Of a DNA stretch of 64,000 nucleotides, positions 1-12,300 are shown one piece after another. Origin of the DNA: Paracyclopina nana (Eukaryota; Arthropoda; Copepoda; Cyclopoida; Cyclopettidae); NCBI GenBank assembly GCA_019096065.1, contig JAGUCH010000002.1:10738501-10802500 (forward strand), given 5' to 3'. Below the pieces are notes generated by a model, which saw only the letters and a program-made list of their open reading frames with translations, was not told the origin of the DNA and did not search any database. The position numbers and the translations under genes were made by a program. Position 1 is the stretch's first letter, and each line of letters begins with the position of its first letter.

Positions 1-36
1 TGAGTACTTGATGTATAGTTTCTGACATCTAATGCT

Positions 37-179
37 CTGTTCATCTACAAACTCCTTAAGGAATCGGAATGCGAAATTCCTTTGCGAAAACATAAACTAG
101 TACATAAACTAGCTGCGTAGAGTTGTCATTATGCATGGTTTTGTCATAATGCATTACTTAAGGAACGGTAGATGAACAG
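37..179. repeat. Short foldback element, CTGTTCATCTAC family
   Basis: Ends CTGTTCATCTAC / GTAGATGAACAG with CTCCTTAAGGAATCGGAA inside. Other copies: 18162-18295, 39613-39715 (inside a TIR element), 43383-43519, and a degenerate one near 15950-16070. No coding capacity. Confidence 0.85.
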
Positions 180-718
180 TATATATTAGCCCATTCTCAT
201 ATTAGTTGTAAGCCAAGCTCTATGATGTTAAGCTTCCAAAGAGCCTTGCTTGACTTCATAGAGCTTTGCTTAATTACCTTCAAAGGAACTTTTCTTCCTA
301 AAATGAGCAAAGTTAGCATTGCTCATGATAATGATGCTCCCTCATTGACTCAGTACAATTTTTTTCATTTTTCCTTCAATTCATGCATGAGCAGGGCATA
401 AATGAGATCTTGCACATTAAGCTAAAGATAAATTACCATGCAGCATGTTCACACCAAGAAAAATTTGCTTATGCAAGTCAGTTTCGCGGTGAAAAGTAGC
501 GATAGCAAAGTGCATCACATACGTAGCACAAACGCTATATTTTGCGACTGATACAGTTTCCGTGATTCTAACAAAGTATTTTAGCATGGCGATCGCGATC
601 CCGTTTGCTGCAACAGAGCGGCCATGCACACGTACAAGCACATAGTATATACTGAAAAGTTGAATAAGGTGACTGGACTAGAGTTTGGACATAAAAGGAC
701 AGCGACGGCTTGAGTTAC

Positions 719-829
719 CCTGCATCCAAAGGATATCAGTTTCAATATGCTCTCTATGGTGAAGAACAGCGTGAAAGTTGTGTTCATGTAGCTGAGCACA
801 TCGCTGAGCATGAGGGGAGCTCCGTGATG
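719..829 (-). other. cac: cac alternative exon, IVS2 version 2 (111 nt)
   Basis: Encodes 37 residues beginning [18 protein letters not shown] and containing [16 protein letters not shown], the same segment as 964-1074. A CTAAC branch-point-like motif lies upstream of the acceptor TTATATAG|C; the donor is AGG|GTAACT. Phase 0 in and out, and exactly the same length as its partner, 134 nt away. Confidence 0.88.
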
Positions 830-3800
830 CTATATAATCAGAATAAACCAGTTAGAGCAGCAGCGTCATTGTTGACGCAATGGGCGAGGAGAGGGTCGAT
901 GGGAGCAAGGAGAAAAAGCTACTTTTGACAGCACCCCGCGCGCACCTGAAGTCGGTTACATACCCTGAATCCAAATGAGAAGATTTTCATGACGCATTCA
1001 AGCGTGAAAAGTCCCGTAAGCGTCGTATTCATGTAGTGCAGCGTCACCTTGTACGCCTCCGTTTGCTTGTAGTACTAAGGTTGAAAACAAGGTCATTACG
1101 GCTCCGCTTCGGACATTCACACAATCAGTTAGATGCAGGCAATCGGCTTTAGATTGAGTCAGCATAGAAGGACCACTCCACGCTGATGCTGGCAGTAAAC
1201 CCGACTTCTATCCCGACCATTCTCTATCCGAGCATGGCAGCACAATCAGCCTTGAAAAGCCAGACATTTACTGTGGTGGTCCTTCTTGCTTGCGTGGAAG
1301 AGGGCATGCAACACACTCACAATCAATCCTGCTTTTATGTGCCGTTCATCTGCTCTCGAGCATTTGCTTAGATCAAACAAGTTTCTCCACGACAGCTGAT
1401 GTACGGCACTAACCGCATCTGGTAAAAGTGGGAGATAATTTCAGAGCTATCCTTGAGAGGGGCGAGAAAAATATCAGGGATTCAGAATGATTGATCACAA
1501 TTGCAAGTAGTGGGGCGTTCTCATATCGCTGTTGGGTCTAACCAAAACTGAGTTTGGTTAAACTAAACACTATACCGTCTGACCGTTCAAAATTAGACTG
1601 TGCGGGAATCATAAGTTTGTGTTACGAATTCATGAATTTTGAGGCTTAATGGGTATTGTTGTGAATTTTGGTGTCTACATTATGGAACTTGACTTCTCTC
1701 GTACAAAGCCACAACTGAGTTTATTTCTCAACCAAGCACTGTATATACAATGTACTGTCAAGGTGAAATCGCATTGTACATCCTGCTAGGTGAAAGTGTG
1801 GTTAGGCAGCGCGGCTCGTACTATGCTACTATACTACTATATTACTGAAGGATGACGCGCTAGCGCCATGAATGATGAAAGTTATAAAAACATAACATCC
1901 CTCCCAAGCTAAAGAAAGCTGTTGTTAACAGGGGGATGAAGGTATTAACGAAAACCACCACCAAGTCATAAAAGTTAGAAAGTGTAAAGTCAAACTTCGG
2001 GTTTGTCAGGTCAGGTCAAACAGGATAATTATGACCAAGTCATGTTAAGGAAGACATCATTTTTTCTTAGGTCGCCCCCGGCCAGGCTTGTATTCTGGCG
2101 CCCTGGCTGGTAAAGGCTGGTCTTCTATCAGAACTCGTTGAGCTCTAGCCTGATTGCGTGTCAATGAGCTTGTGGGGTCTCGTCCCCCTCGGAAGCTGTC
2201 ACGGAAACGGTTGAGTAGTTTCCTAGGTGAGCCAGGGTTACTTCTTGACAGCAAGTCTGGTGGTTGATCATCTTGAGTGGGTTCATGCACATCGTCATGA
2301 ATGAGTACCTCTTCCGCAGGTGGAGAGTCTGGTTCTTGCTTAATAAGTGGAGGTGTTGTCGTCATCGGAGAGGCAATGCTGGCAGCTGGTTCCTCTGATT
2401 TGAGGGGAATTTTGGGGTTGAATTTCAGAAGTTCTGGGCAATCCAACCAAACCAATAACCCTTTCCTAAAGTTTTCTGGCTTGATCTTGGCATCTAAAAC
2501 CATATTTGGATCCATTAATGGTTTTCTGGGATGCACTCCAAAAGGAGGAAGAATGGACTCATTCTTGTTGTCTCACTCAAAGGAGAAGATGTATCAAGCA
2601 TTTTTGGCAAGTAACTTATAGTGTGCTTATTAATAACTTCAGCAGCTGAATTGCATTGAGGGTGACTAGGGCTGGTTGTGCTCTTATCTTCCCGGAGCAG
2701 ATTATAAAGAGATTGACTCAACTGTGAGGTGAATTCTGTCCCTCCATCAGCAATGAGCACAGCTGGCAAGCCGAATCTTGCAATCCATCGATTAAAAATG
2801 GCCCCAGGAACAGTGTCAGATTGTTTGTCTACCAGAGTGACAAACTCTGCATACTTACTAACAGACTCCATGATAACCAAAATATACTTCTTTCCATCTG
2901 AATCCCTCCAAGGTCCAAAGAGGTCAGCATGGACCCTCTCCAGGGGGCCCTTGAGTTGCTGGTGGGGCAGCAATTCCACATTCGGATGTGATTGCTCAGG
3001 TTTGGTTTTGTCACATTTCCAACATGAACTGATGTATTCCTCAACATCAGTCAATAAACTAGGCCAAAAATACTGCTCATGAATTCTTTCACTGGTTTTG
3101 TTGATGCCCTTGTGCCCAACAGCTGCATGCGCAGCACTAATAATGTCAGCATGACAAACAGCCGGTGCTGCCAACACTGATTTGGGCCCACTCATCACAA
3201 ACAACAAGTCATTCATGACTTCAAAAATAGGGCCATATCTTTTAATAATCCATTTCAACTTAGGTTGTCTGGGTACAAGTCCTTGTTTAACAAAGGAAAG
3301 TAAAGCCGCAACAACCAAGTCTGTAGATTGTAGCTTCCTCATGGTTGCCCTGTCTTCTATGGCGTCAACAACTATAACCAAGTCTGTAGATTGTAGCTTC
3401 CTCATGGTTGCCCTGTCTTCTATGGCGTCAACAACTATACTTAGGGTTTCAATACATTTCCGGAGTTTCTTCATAACTGCCAGGCTCTCCATGGCCTCGA
3501 CGGAATTACTGTGGGTTTCACCACTCTCTTGTAGTTTCTTCATTACTGCCATGTCCTCCATGGCCTCGACGGAATTACTGTGGGTTTCACCACTCTCTTG
3601 TAGTTTCTTCATTACTGCCATGTCCTCCATGGCCTCAACGGAATTACTGTGGGTTTCACCACTCTTTTGTAGTTTCTTCATTACTGCCATGTCCTCCATG
3701 GCCTCAACAGTGCTACAGTGGGTTTCACCACTCTCTTGTAGCCTCTTCATAACTGCCATGTCCTCCATGGCCTCAACGGAATTACTGTGGGTTTCACCAC

Positions 3801-6800
3801 TCTTTTGTAGTTTCTTCATTACTGCCATGTCCTCCATGGCCTCAACAGTGCTACAGTGGGTTTCACCACTCTCTTGTAGCCTCTTCATAACTGCCATGTC
3901 CTCCATGGCCTCAAGTTTCTTCATTACTGTCATGTCCCTCATGGCCTCCATGGCCTCGACGGAATTACTGTGGGTTTCACCACTTTGCAGAAGCTCTCGT
4001 AACTTCTTCAGAACTGCCATGTCATCCATGGCCTCAACAGTGCTATTGTGGGTTTCACCACCTTGCAGAAGCCCTTGTGACTTCTTCAGAACTGCCATGT
4101 CCTCTATGGCCTCAAAAGTGATATTGTGAGGTTCACCACCTTGCAGAAGCCCTTGTGACTTCTCCAGAACTGCCATGTCCTCCATGGCCTCAAAAGTGAT
4201 ATTGTGAGGTTCACCACCTTGCAGAAGCCCTCGTGACTTCTTCAGAACTGCCATGCCCTCCATGGCCTCAAAAGTGATATTGTGAGGTTCATCACCACCT
4301 TGCAGAAGCCCTCTTGACTTCTTCAGAAATGCCATGTCCTCCATGGCCTCAAAAGTGATATTGTGAGGTTCACCACCTTGCAGAAGCCCTCGTGACTTCT
4401 TCAGAACTGCCATGTCCTCCATGGCCTCAAAAGTGATATTGTGAGGTTCATCACCACCTTGCAGAAGCCCTCTTGACTTCTTCAGAAATGCCATGTCCTC
4501 CATGGCCTCAAAAGTGATATTGTGAGGTTCACCACCTTGCAGAAGCCCTCGTGACTTCTTCAGAACTGCCATGTCCTCCATGGCCTCAAAAGTGATATTG
4601 TGAGGTTCACCACCTTGCAGAAGCCCTCGTGACTTCTTCAGAACTGCCATGTCCTCCATGGCCTCAAAAGTGATATTGCGAGGTTCACCACCTCTCAGAA
4701 GCTCTCGTGGCTTTTTCAGAAATGCCATGTCCTTAATGGCCTTAACAGGGATATTGTGAGGTTCACCACCTCGCAGAAGTACAGGAACAATCCTTTGATT
4801 TCTATACTCGACCATTGGTCTCCAAGCAGTAGCTCCTGTCAGTTTCTTGGGCACACAGAAAATACTTGAGTTCCAGGGAGAATTGCAGGGTTCCAAAATG
4901 TTCATCTCCAGCCAATCTTCAATGCTTTTGTTGATTTCATCAAGATGTGACATGGGAATCTGGAATTGTCTAGCATGAACTGGTCGGTGGTCATGTGTGT
5001 CAAATTTGTGTGTCATCAGGGTGCAGTCACCCAAGTCAAATTCTGAAGTGGAAATAATGTCAGAATTACGAAGTAAACACTTAAAATAACTCTGACATAG
5101 ATTAGGAGAAAGGTGATCAAGATTTGCATGCTTTAGAATGTAGTCCTCCACCTGTCTAGAAGGCCTCCCTATAACATTTTTATCTTTTAAAAACACATCA
5201 TGTACTGGGATAATCTTATCGACACTCAAAATTTGCCCTGTGAAAGAAACCTTGTCTATCATAAAAGGCAATAATCCTGCATTAGTAACCTTAATATTAG
5301 CGATTCCTTGTTGATTAGAACGGATGAGGCAATCCTCCTTGCAAAGTTGGATGGCATCGCTTCTTTGGAGACATCCTTCAAAGTGAGCTAAGGGCCCATT
5401 ATCCTGGTTCTTCAGCAGCACGGAAATTGTAGCGACACTTCTGGCAGGTATGTACGTCTTCTTCTGAGTTCTGGCCTCAAGTGGAAACTTATTTGCAGAG
5501 CGGATTTTCATCGATATGGGATCATAAAACAAGCCGGTAGCATGGATCAGGTCAATACCCAAGATCCCATCAAGTGCGAGTCCCTACGCACACGTAAAAT
5601 GGCCACTTCAACTGTCGGCCTTCTATCATACAGTCTATTTCATAAAGTCCATTGATCCTTAAAGGGTTTCCGGAAGCACATGTTGCACGTAACATCGGAG
5701 CGTTTGTAATTCTCTGAGGTCTTAGTTGGGGGGCAATTCTCCTGAATGCCATACGCGATAACAGGGAAATATTGGAGCCAGTGTCAAACAACATTTCAAA
5801 GGTGGCTCCAAGGCTGTGGATTGATACAAAAGGTCGTTTGGTATTCTCATTCGAGGATAGCAGGCTGAAACTTGTGATTGCGTGAAAAAGCTCAACGAGC
5901 CTTGCGACGACCAGTGGTGTGGAGCCCACCCTGGTCGTTTACCAGTTTAAAGGGTTGGAATGGTAGGAGGCACGAACTTCATTGACCTTATTTGCCTCCT
6001 GCTCTGTTGCTCTTTTACTGCCAGGCCTTGGGTTGTACATGCCCTTAGCAGCATCTGCTTGCCTGGAAAAGCACTCAGCCTCACTATGATTCTTCTTGGT
6101 GCAATACCAGCAGACCATGTTGGCTCGGAACTGTCCACTTGCAGGACCCCGCACTTGTCCTCGGGCTTGTCCTTGCACTTGTCCTTGCACTTGTCCTCGC
6201 GCTCCACTTCCATTGATGAGATTCACAAGTGCTCCTAGTGTCAGAGGCTGGTTGTGAGGATTGCTCTCCTGAGCACTGTCGGCTTGCTCAACAGCATGGA
6301 CTTCAGGGACTGGTACAGTGGCTTTCTTTTCACTTGACAATGAGGCCTCTACACGCTTAGCAACCTTTAAGATTGCCTTAAGGTCCGTGATGTTATGCAC
6401 GATCACCTGCTTCTTGATGGCAGGTAACAGACCTTGAATGAACTTTCGCCGGCATGCGAACACATATGCGCTCCTCTTGCACATTTCTACGGCAGCATCA
6501 TTTGTGGCATACTCGCCCTCACCAAGGACGATGAAAGTTTCCATTAGGGTCATGACTCCAGTTTTTACACGGTCATAGAAATCCCGCACGGATTCTGATG
6601 CCTCCTGCACCAGGCTGTCCTCGATTGCGGACTGTTCGGCTAAAGTGGCCTCATGGTGCCAATGATCCAGGAACTCCTTCTTCAGACCAGATACTCCACT
6701 CCACTCTTTAGGAGCAAATCCCTCTTCCTTTAGGGTGTTATACCATTGTGCTGCCTTGGCTTTGAGTGCCATGGCAGCGTACATGGCTGTCATTTCGTCC

Positions 6801-9343
6801 GTCCATCTTTGCGGCTGTCCAGCTGGGATGTTTTCGTTGGCAAGGGCTCTTAAATCGTCGATCCTCCTAGCCCATGCTCGTGCTTGCAGCTTGTCAACTG
6901 CAGGGTCCCCACTAAATTCGGGTACATCAATTGCCTTGATATTACGCTGAGCCATAGTGAACAGACATTGTTGAGGAAATGCGGAGGTTTCTGTGTTATC
7001 CTCTTGTGGTGGAGCAGTAGGTGGAATTGTTCCCTCTGATGAAGCCTCTTCGTAAAATTCGTCCTCATAATATTCGTCCTCACTATCAGCCATTTAAATA
7101 GGACTCAGCATCACTCACTTCTCATTCCCTCCAGGGCTGCAGGTAAGTGAGCTGCCACCAGTTGTTGTGAATTTTGGTGTCTACATTATGGAACTTGACT
7201 TCTCTCGTACAAAGCCACAACTGAGTTTATTTCTCAACCAAGCACTGTATATACAATGTACTGTCAAGGTGAAATCGCATTGTACATCCTGCTAGGTGAA
7301 AGTGTGGTTAGGCAGCGCGGCTCGTACTATGCTACTATACTACTATATTACTGAAGGATGACGCGCTAGCGCCATGAATGATGAAAGTTATAAAAACATA
7401 ACAGTATCGTTGGAAAGCTTGAACCTTTGGACATCTTTTTTGTTTTCTGACAAAATGAAAAATATTATTGTGAATTCTGCATGACAGCAAAAAATAAATG
7501 ATGCATCAGTTTTTTCGTGACAATTTTCTGGGTTGCCTTGGGAAAATTGAATTTTCCCTGTTTTTTTCTCTTTCAATTGATTTTTTCTACTTTTACAAAA
7601 AAGATGGAAAAAGGCTCAATCTTTCCTATGATATCATTTAAAAGTCCTGTATATATTGAATATTTGACAAAAAGTTTAGATTCCCCTACCGTCCAATTTT
7701 GAACGGTCAGACTGTATACAATAATGCTAACTTTTGGCTGGACCAAAGTCAATTTGGTCTAAACAGTATCAGTTTTGGTAAAACTAAAATGCGATTTGAG
7801 AACGCCCTTATGGCCTAAAATGAGGCGAGTTTTTAGGGTGGGTTTTAATGCCTGCACTTTTGTTGAACTGTGTATTAAGATCTAAGCTGAAAATTGGTTT
7901 GAGTTCTCGACCAAAAATTTTTAGGCCTTTTCAAAGCTATTTTTTGCATTCATGTTTATACTGTTCGACCAAACTTCAGTTTTTAAAATTTGACGATCTT
8001 AAGAACAGTATTATAAAGGACCTAACAGCAACAAAACTAGAACGCAGCTAGTTTTCAGCCACCATCAGCACATATCTTTTAGCTTTCCAAAATGCCTCTG
8101 TTTATGGCTCCACACATTTTGAAGAAAAAATATTCATAGAACGAATAAAAGTAGTTTGAGGTTCCTGCAAGTTTTCTTTTGAAAGTCACTGTTCAGAACT
8201 TTAAAGAGATACCAGCCGACTAGATTTTAATACCCAGGAATAAAGGAGTGATGTTTTTTCAATGTAGATCTTCAAACCTAGATTGTTCGACCTTAGCATC
8301 CATATATTATTAATAGGCTTGAGCTTTAGAGCAAAAAATGCAGGCTTTAAAACACACCATGACTTTAGATCCTAAAACCTGCCCCTATTTTCGGCCTTTG
8401 TGACTTCTCCCCAAGTTACCTTGAAGTGCAACAAAAATTTCTTCACGAAAACCGAAAAAACAAAGGAGGGGCGTGAAGAAAATGAGATGGTAGAAAAGCA
8501 GTCCAAAAAATGTCTGTGACACAGCCTGGCCTGGAGTAGATAAAACGTTTTCCATGTTCAAGACTAAAAAAGTAGGCTGTTGGTGATTGCAAGCAGCATC
8601 ACGTAGAAACACACTTATTAAAATCATGCATGCAGTGGCGCTCGGAAAAAGGGGGGCTAACTAATAGATTGACGACAGCGAGAGCTAAAATGCGTGGAAT
8701 TCCGGCCAGAGGCAACCAATTAACGTACATCCTGAAGTCACGATGAGAGAAAAAGAGTAAAGTTAATTTTTGTCTGGCTCAGATTTTGTCTGTTTTCGAG
8801 CAAGCAATGAGGCTCATTTCCAATGTGTGAATTGCTCCGAACATATGCTATTATTCGTACGCTAGACTGACAAATACAAAAAACTGTCCAAGTTGGTAGC
8901 ATAGCGCATGCAAATTGCGGATTGAAGTTTGAGGTCAGCCTGAAAAGCTAGCGTGCCAAATACGTGTATTGTAGTGGGTGCGGTGAAAGCTAGAAGGTAC
9001 TACTACATGTATACTCGCGCGCTATATAGCTGTTCGCAATTGCCGAGATCATAGGTACGTTAATGCGGTGTACGTGTGATTATATATGGGGTTTGTCAAA
9101 AGCCATGATGTGTGTTCAGTTTTGGAAATGAGTGGGAGAAGAGCGTCGGACGATGCAGCCCGAATAACGCGAGCGTACCTTCATCATCAGCAGGATCGTG
9201 TTCAACACGATGAGGATCATGATGAAGTACTCGAACGGCGTGGACACGACCACGCGCCAAATTTTGTACTTGAAGCTGTCCATCTCCTTGGGCATGTAGC
9301 GCTCCAAAGGCTTGGCCTGGATGGCGAAGTCGATGCAGGATTT
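719..9343 (-). CDS. cac: cac exons: III-IV linker, IVS1 and IVS2
   Basis: Exon 9179-9343 holds the III-IV linker and IVS1 ([18 protein letters not shown] to LNTILLMMK). After an 8.1-kb intron containing the gypsy insertion come two alternative 111-nt exons for the S1-S2 loop and IVS2, 964-1074 and 719-829. The donor of 719-829 (AGG|GTAACT) points to further exons beyond position 1. I looked for IVS3 (family pattern F-x-D-x-W-N) in 1-718 on the minus strand and saw none. Confidence 0.9.
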
Positions 9344-12300
9344 CTGCAACAATTTTAAAATCGCTGCTTAGCAATAGTCCAATGCACATGATCGCACCTG
9401 GTTTTTGTCGATCTCGCCGTCCTGCAGCTCGGCCTCTCCCTGCTCCTGGAAGGTGATGATGATGAGCGCGACGAAGATGTTGACGAAGAAGAAGGGGAAC
9501 ACGATGAAGAAGACGATGTAGAAAATGGACATTTCGATTCGGAAAAGGGGAATGGGTCCCTCGTCCTCGTAGGTGGCTGCCATGGAATGTTGCAGGACGC
9601 TGAAAAGGGCAGAGTGGATCGACAAACAATGATTGAAGAAAGGCGACGAGCCTACGCTGGCCACCCCTCGGTGGTCTGAACGGCGAAAAGGGTGAGCATG
9701 GCCACGGCAACGTTGTCGTAGTGGAACTTTTGCTTCTGCCACAGGCGCGGCGACACCGTCGGGGGCTGGTTGGCGTGAAACAAGAAGTATTCGCCCCTGC
9801 AACCAAATTAATGAGCACTGCAAACATACGCGTACATACGCGAGTCGTATACTTACTGGCAAAGCTCGGCGGTGCGCTTGCTCTCGTCGTTGCAGTAGAA
9901 GAACTTCCCGTTGAACAGTTGGACCGCGATCACGGCAAAGATGAACTGAAACGGAATGAAAACACATCCATGCATGATCGATGGGAAACCTGTCGCACCT
10001 GGAACAGGATGTAGACGATGAGAATGTTGAACACGTTCTTGAGGGAGTTGACGACGCAGTCGAACACAGCCTTCAGCTTGGGCACCCTCTTGATGGTCTT
10101 GAGTGGTCTCAGCACTCGGAGCACCCTCAGGGACTTGATGGTGCTCAAGTTTTGTCCGGTCGAACTTCCCCTGCAAAGACGAATCTTTGAGCTTGCGTCA
10201 CAGATTTTGTCGTGCTCACATCATGTCGAAGACGAAGGAAATGATGGCGCATATCACAACGAGGGCGTCCATCAGGTTCCAGATATCACGCAAGTAGGAG
10301 CCCGGGTGAGCTATGACCCCGAGATCGATCACCTGAATACATATTCGTTGTCATGAATGCTACGATATAGGCTCGCAAGCATACCTTGAGAACCATTTCC
10401 ACGGCGAAGATGCCGGTGAAGACGTAGTCAAAGTAAGTGAGCACGTGGTTGCGCTCGCTCTGCTCCTGCACGGGGTCCTCGGCGGCGAGCGCGATGCTGC
10501 TCAGGATGATGATGATCATGATGAAGGTGTCGAAGCAGGGGATGGTGACGATGCCGTGGACGAAGATTCGGATGCTGGAAGCGCACCAATGGATCAATTA
10601 GCTTGATTAGCGTGTCAATGCACTCACGGGTTCGAGGAGGAGAGGACGAACATGGCCGAGTAGGGCAGAATGGGCTTGTGGACGATGATGTCCTCGTCGT
10701 AAATGATGCGGCCCTCCCTGAAAGAGGCAAACGGACTCATGCGATCCGGCATCCTACGCTGATACTCACATGGCGGTGATGGCTGGCCCCGCGGACATGA
10801 ACTGCATTTGCCTCTCGTAGTCCCTATTCGAGTCCGTCGCCCCGTTGGGCTCCTCGTTCTCCGCCTGCTCCTCCGCGGCCGTCAGCTCCTGCGCGTTGGC
10901 CAAGTTGTCCACGGCGATGGCCAAGAAGACGTTGAGGAGCGTGTAGTTGCCGAAGAGGGTGAGGATGATGAAGTAGAGGGCGTAGATCATGCCGGAGCGG
11001 TGGCCGCCCTGCGACTCGATGCCCTGGTACATGACCTCGTTCCAGTCCTCGCCGGTGAGCACCTGGAACACCGTCAGGAGGGCGATGGCGAAGGAGTTGA
11101 AGTTGGAGGGCGGCGTGCCGTCCGCGAAGTTGAAGGCGCCGCCGAAGAGCTGCATGCCGAGCAGGGCGAAGATGAGGATGAAGAGGAAGAGCAGGAAGAG
11201 CAGCGAGATGATGGAGCGCATCGAGCTGAGCAGCGAGATGACCAAGTTGCGCAGGCTGCTCCAGTACTTGGTCACCTTGAAGATCCTCAGCAGACGCAGC
11301 GCACGCAACACCGACAACCCGAAGGAGCCGGCCAAGGCCACCATGTTGGTCCAGCACACCTCAAACACGCTGGCCAGGATCACGATGCAGTCGAAACGGT
11401 TGAACGAGGACTCGAAGTAAATGCGGGGACCAAGAGCGTACATGCGCACGATCATTTCCGTGATGAACAGGCCCAGAAATATGAACTCGGTGTAGTCTGC
11501 AAAAACAAAAAAATCACTTTATTTGGGGCCCTGTTCATTACAAACAAAAGCATAGTTCTATTGCGACATCATAATTCGGAATCGCTGTTAGTTGGAGCGT
11601 ATAAGTATCGGGCAAGCGTGTCACACAAGTTAAAAGAGCAGGCTGCCTAACTATGTTACAAAACTTTGAAGGCTCTTCACATTTTCAATGTTTTTCCTAC
11701 TATTTCCAGTCATCCGGATTCTGGGTGTCAAGGCAGTTGATGTTACATAATGACTTAAGAGTTGGAATATCACATAAGTGAAGAGTGAGTCTAGCGTCAA
11801 CGATAGCTTTCTGGAAATGTTATGGCCCATGTGGAGGGTGGTCTACCCTTGGGAGTTCACTGTGCTAAAGGGTTTCACCCTTGGACCCCTGGGAGTGGAG
11901 TTATGGGCCCCAAAGTTTTGTGAAATTCTTATGTAGTCAATCTTTGGACCTCCCTGGTGTCCATATTAAACAACATTTATGAACCCATTTTTTGTGCACT
12001 GTTAGACCCCATAAGGGTCTCTCTGAACATGGCATAACAGTTGTAATCATCAGGGCCGGTAAATAATAGAGGGTTTCGTGAACAGCTTACTCAGCTTTTT
12101 TTACAGAAATTGAGCTCATCCTTTTAGAGACAAATTGTACTGCAATTTTGGCACTTCTTGGATCAAAACAAGAATTAGTCACCGAATGTTCAGAGCTCCA
12201 CTTCATGCTAATTTGGCAGAAAAGCGAATGCAAAAATGCAAAACATTTCCTGGAAATTCAGTCAGAACTCGATTTTAGTTAAATTTTTAAGTACTTATTT

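Larger units (their letters stand above)
1657..7403 (-). mobile_element. Ty3/gypsy LTR retrotransposon, 5747 bp, in a cac intron
   Basis: Two 241-bp LTRs that look identical (1657-1897 and 7163-7403), each TG...CA, bound a gag-pol region on the minus strand. The 4-bp target duplication GTAT lies at 1653-1656 and 7404-7407. The pre-insertion site is visible: an uninterrupted copy of the host repeat at 33827-34222 reads GGGTATCGTTGG where this copy is split. Same orientation as the host gene. Gag, protease, an N-terminal RT fragment and integrase are present, but the RT/RNase H core is replaced by tandem repeats and the frame is broken in several places, so this copy should not be autonomous. 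Confidence 0.95.
1571..7718. repeat. Foldback element (396-bp family) split by the gypsy insertion
   Basis: Left part 1571-1656 (TATACCGTCTGACCGTTCAA) and right part 7408-7718 (ending GAACGGTCAGACTGTATA) together match the intact copy at 33827-34222 in reverse orientation. The gypsy element sits between them. Confidence 0.9.
1512..7812. repeat. Outer foldback element (GGCGTTCTCATAT family) hosting the nest
   Basis: Left end 1512-1570 starts GGGCGTTCTCATAT and runs into AACCAAAACTGAGTTTGG; right end 7719-7812 finishes with GAGAACGCCC. A compact copy is at 17975-18123. Hence three layers: this family, then the 396-bp family, then gypsy. Confidence 0.75.

Noticed and set aside
3182-4129. 315-codon plus-strand frame opposite the gypsy repeat array
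   Set aside because: Antisense shadow of the repeated coding units; no independent signal.
10808-11650. 280-codon plus-strand frame, Glu/Arg-rich
   Set aside because: Antisense of the cac domain II exon and adjoining intron; low-complexity composition follows from GC-rich codons.
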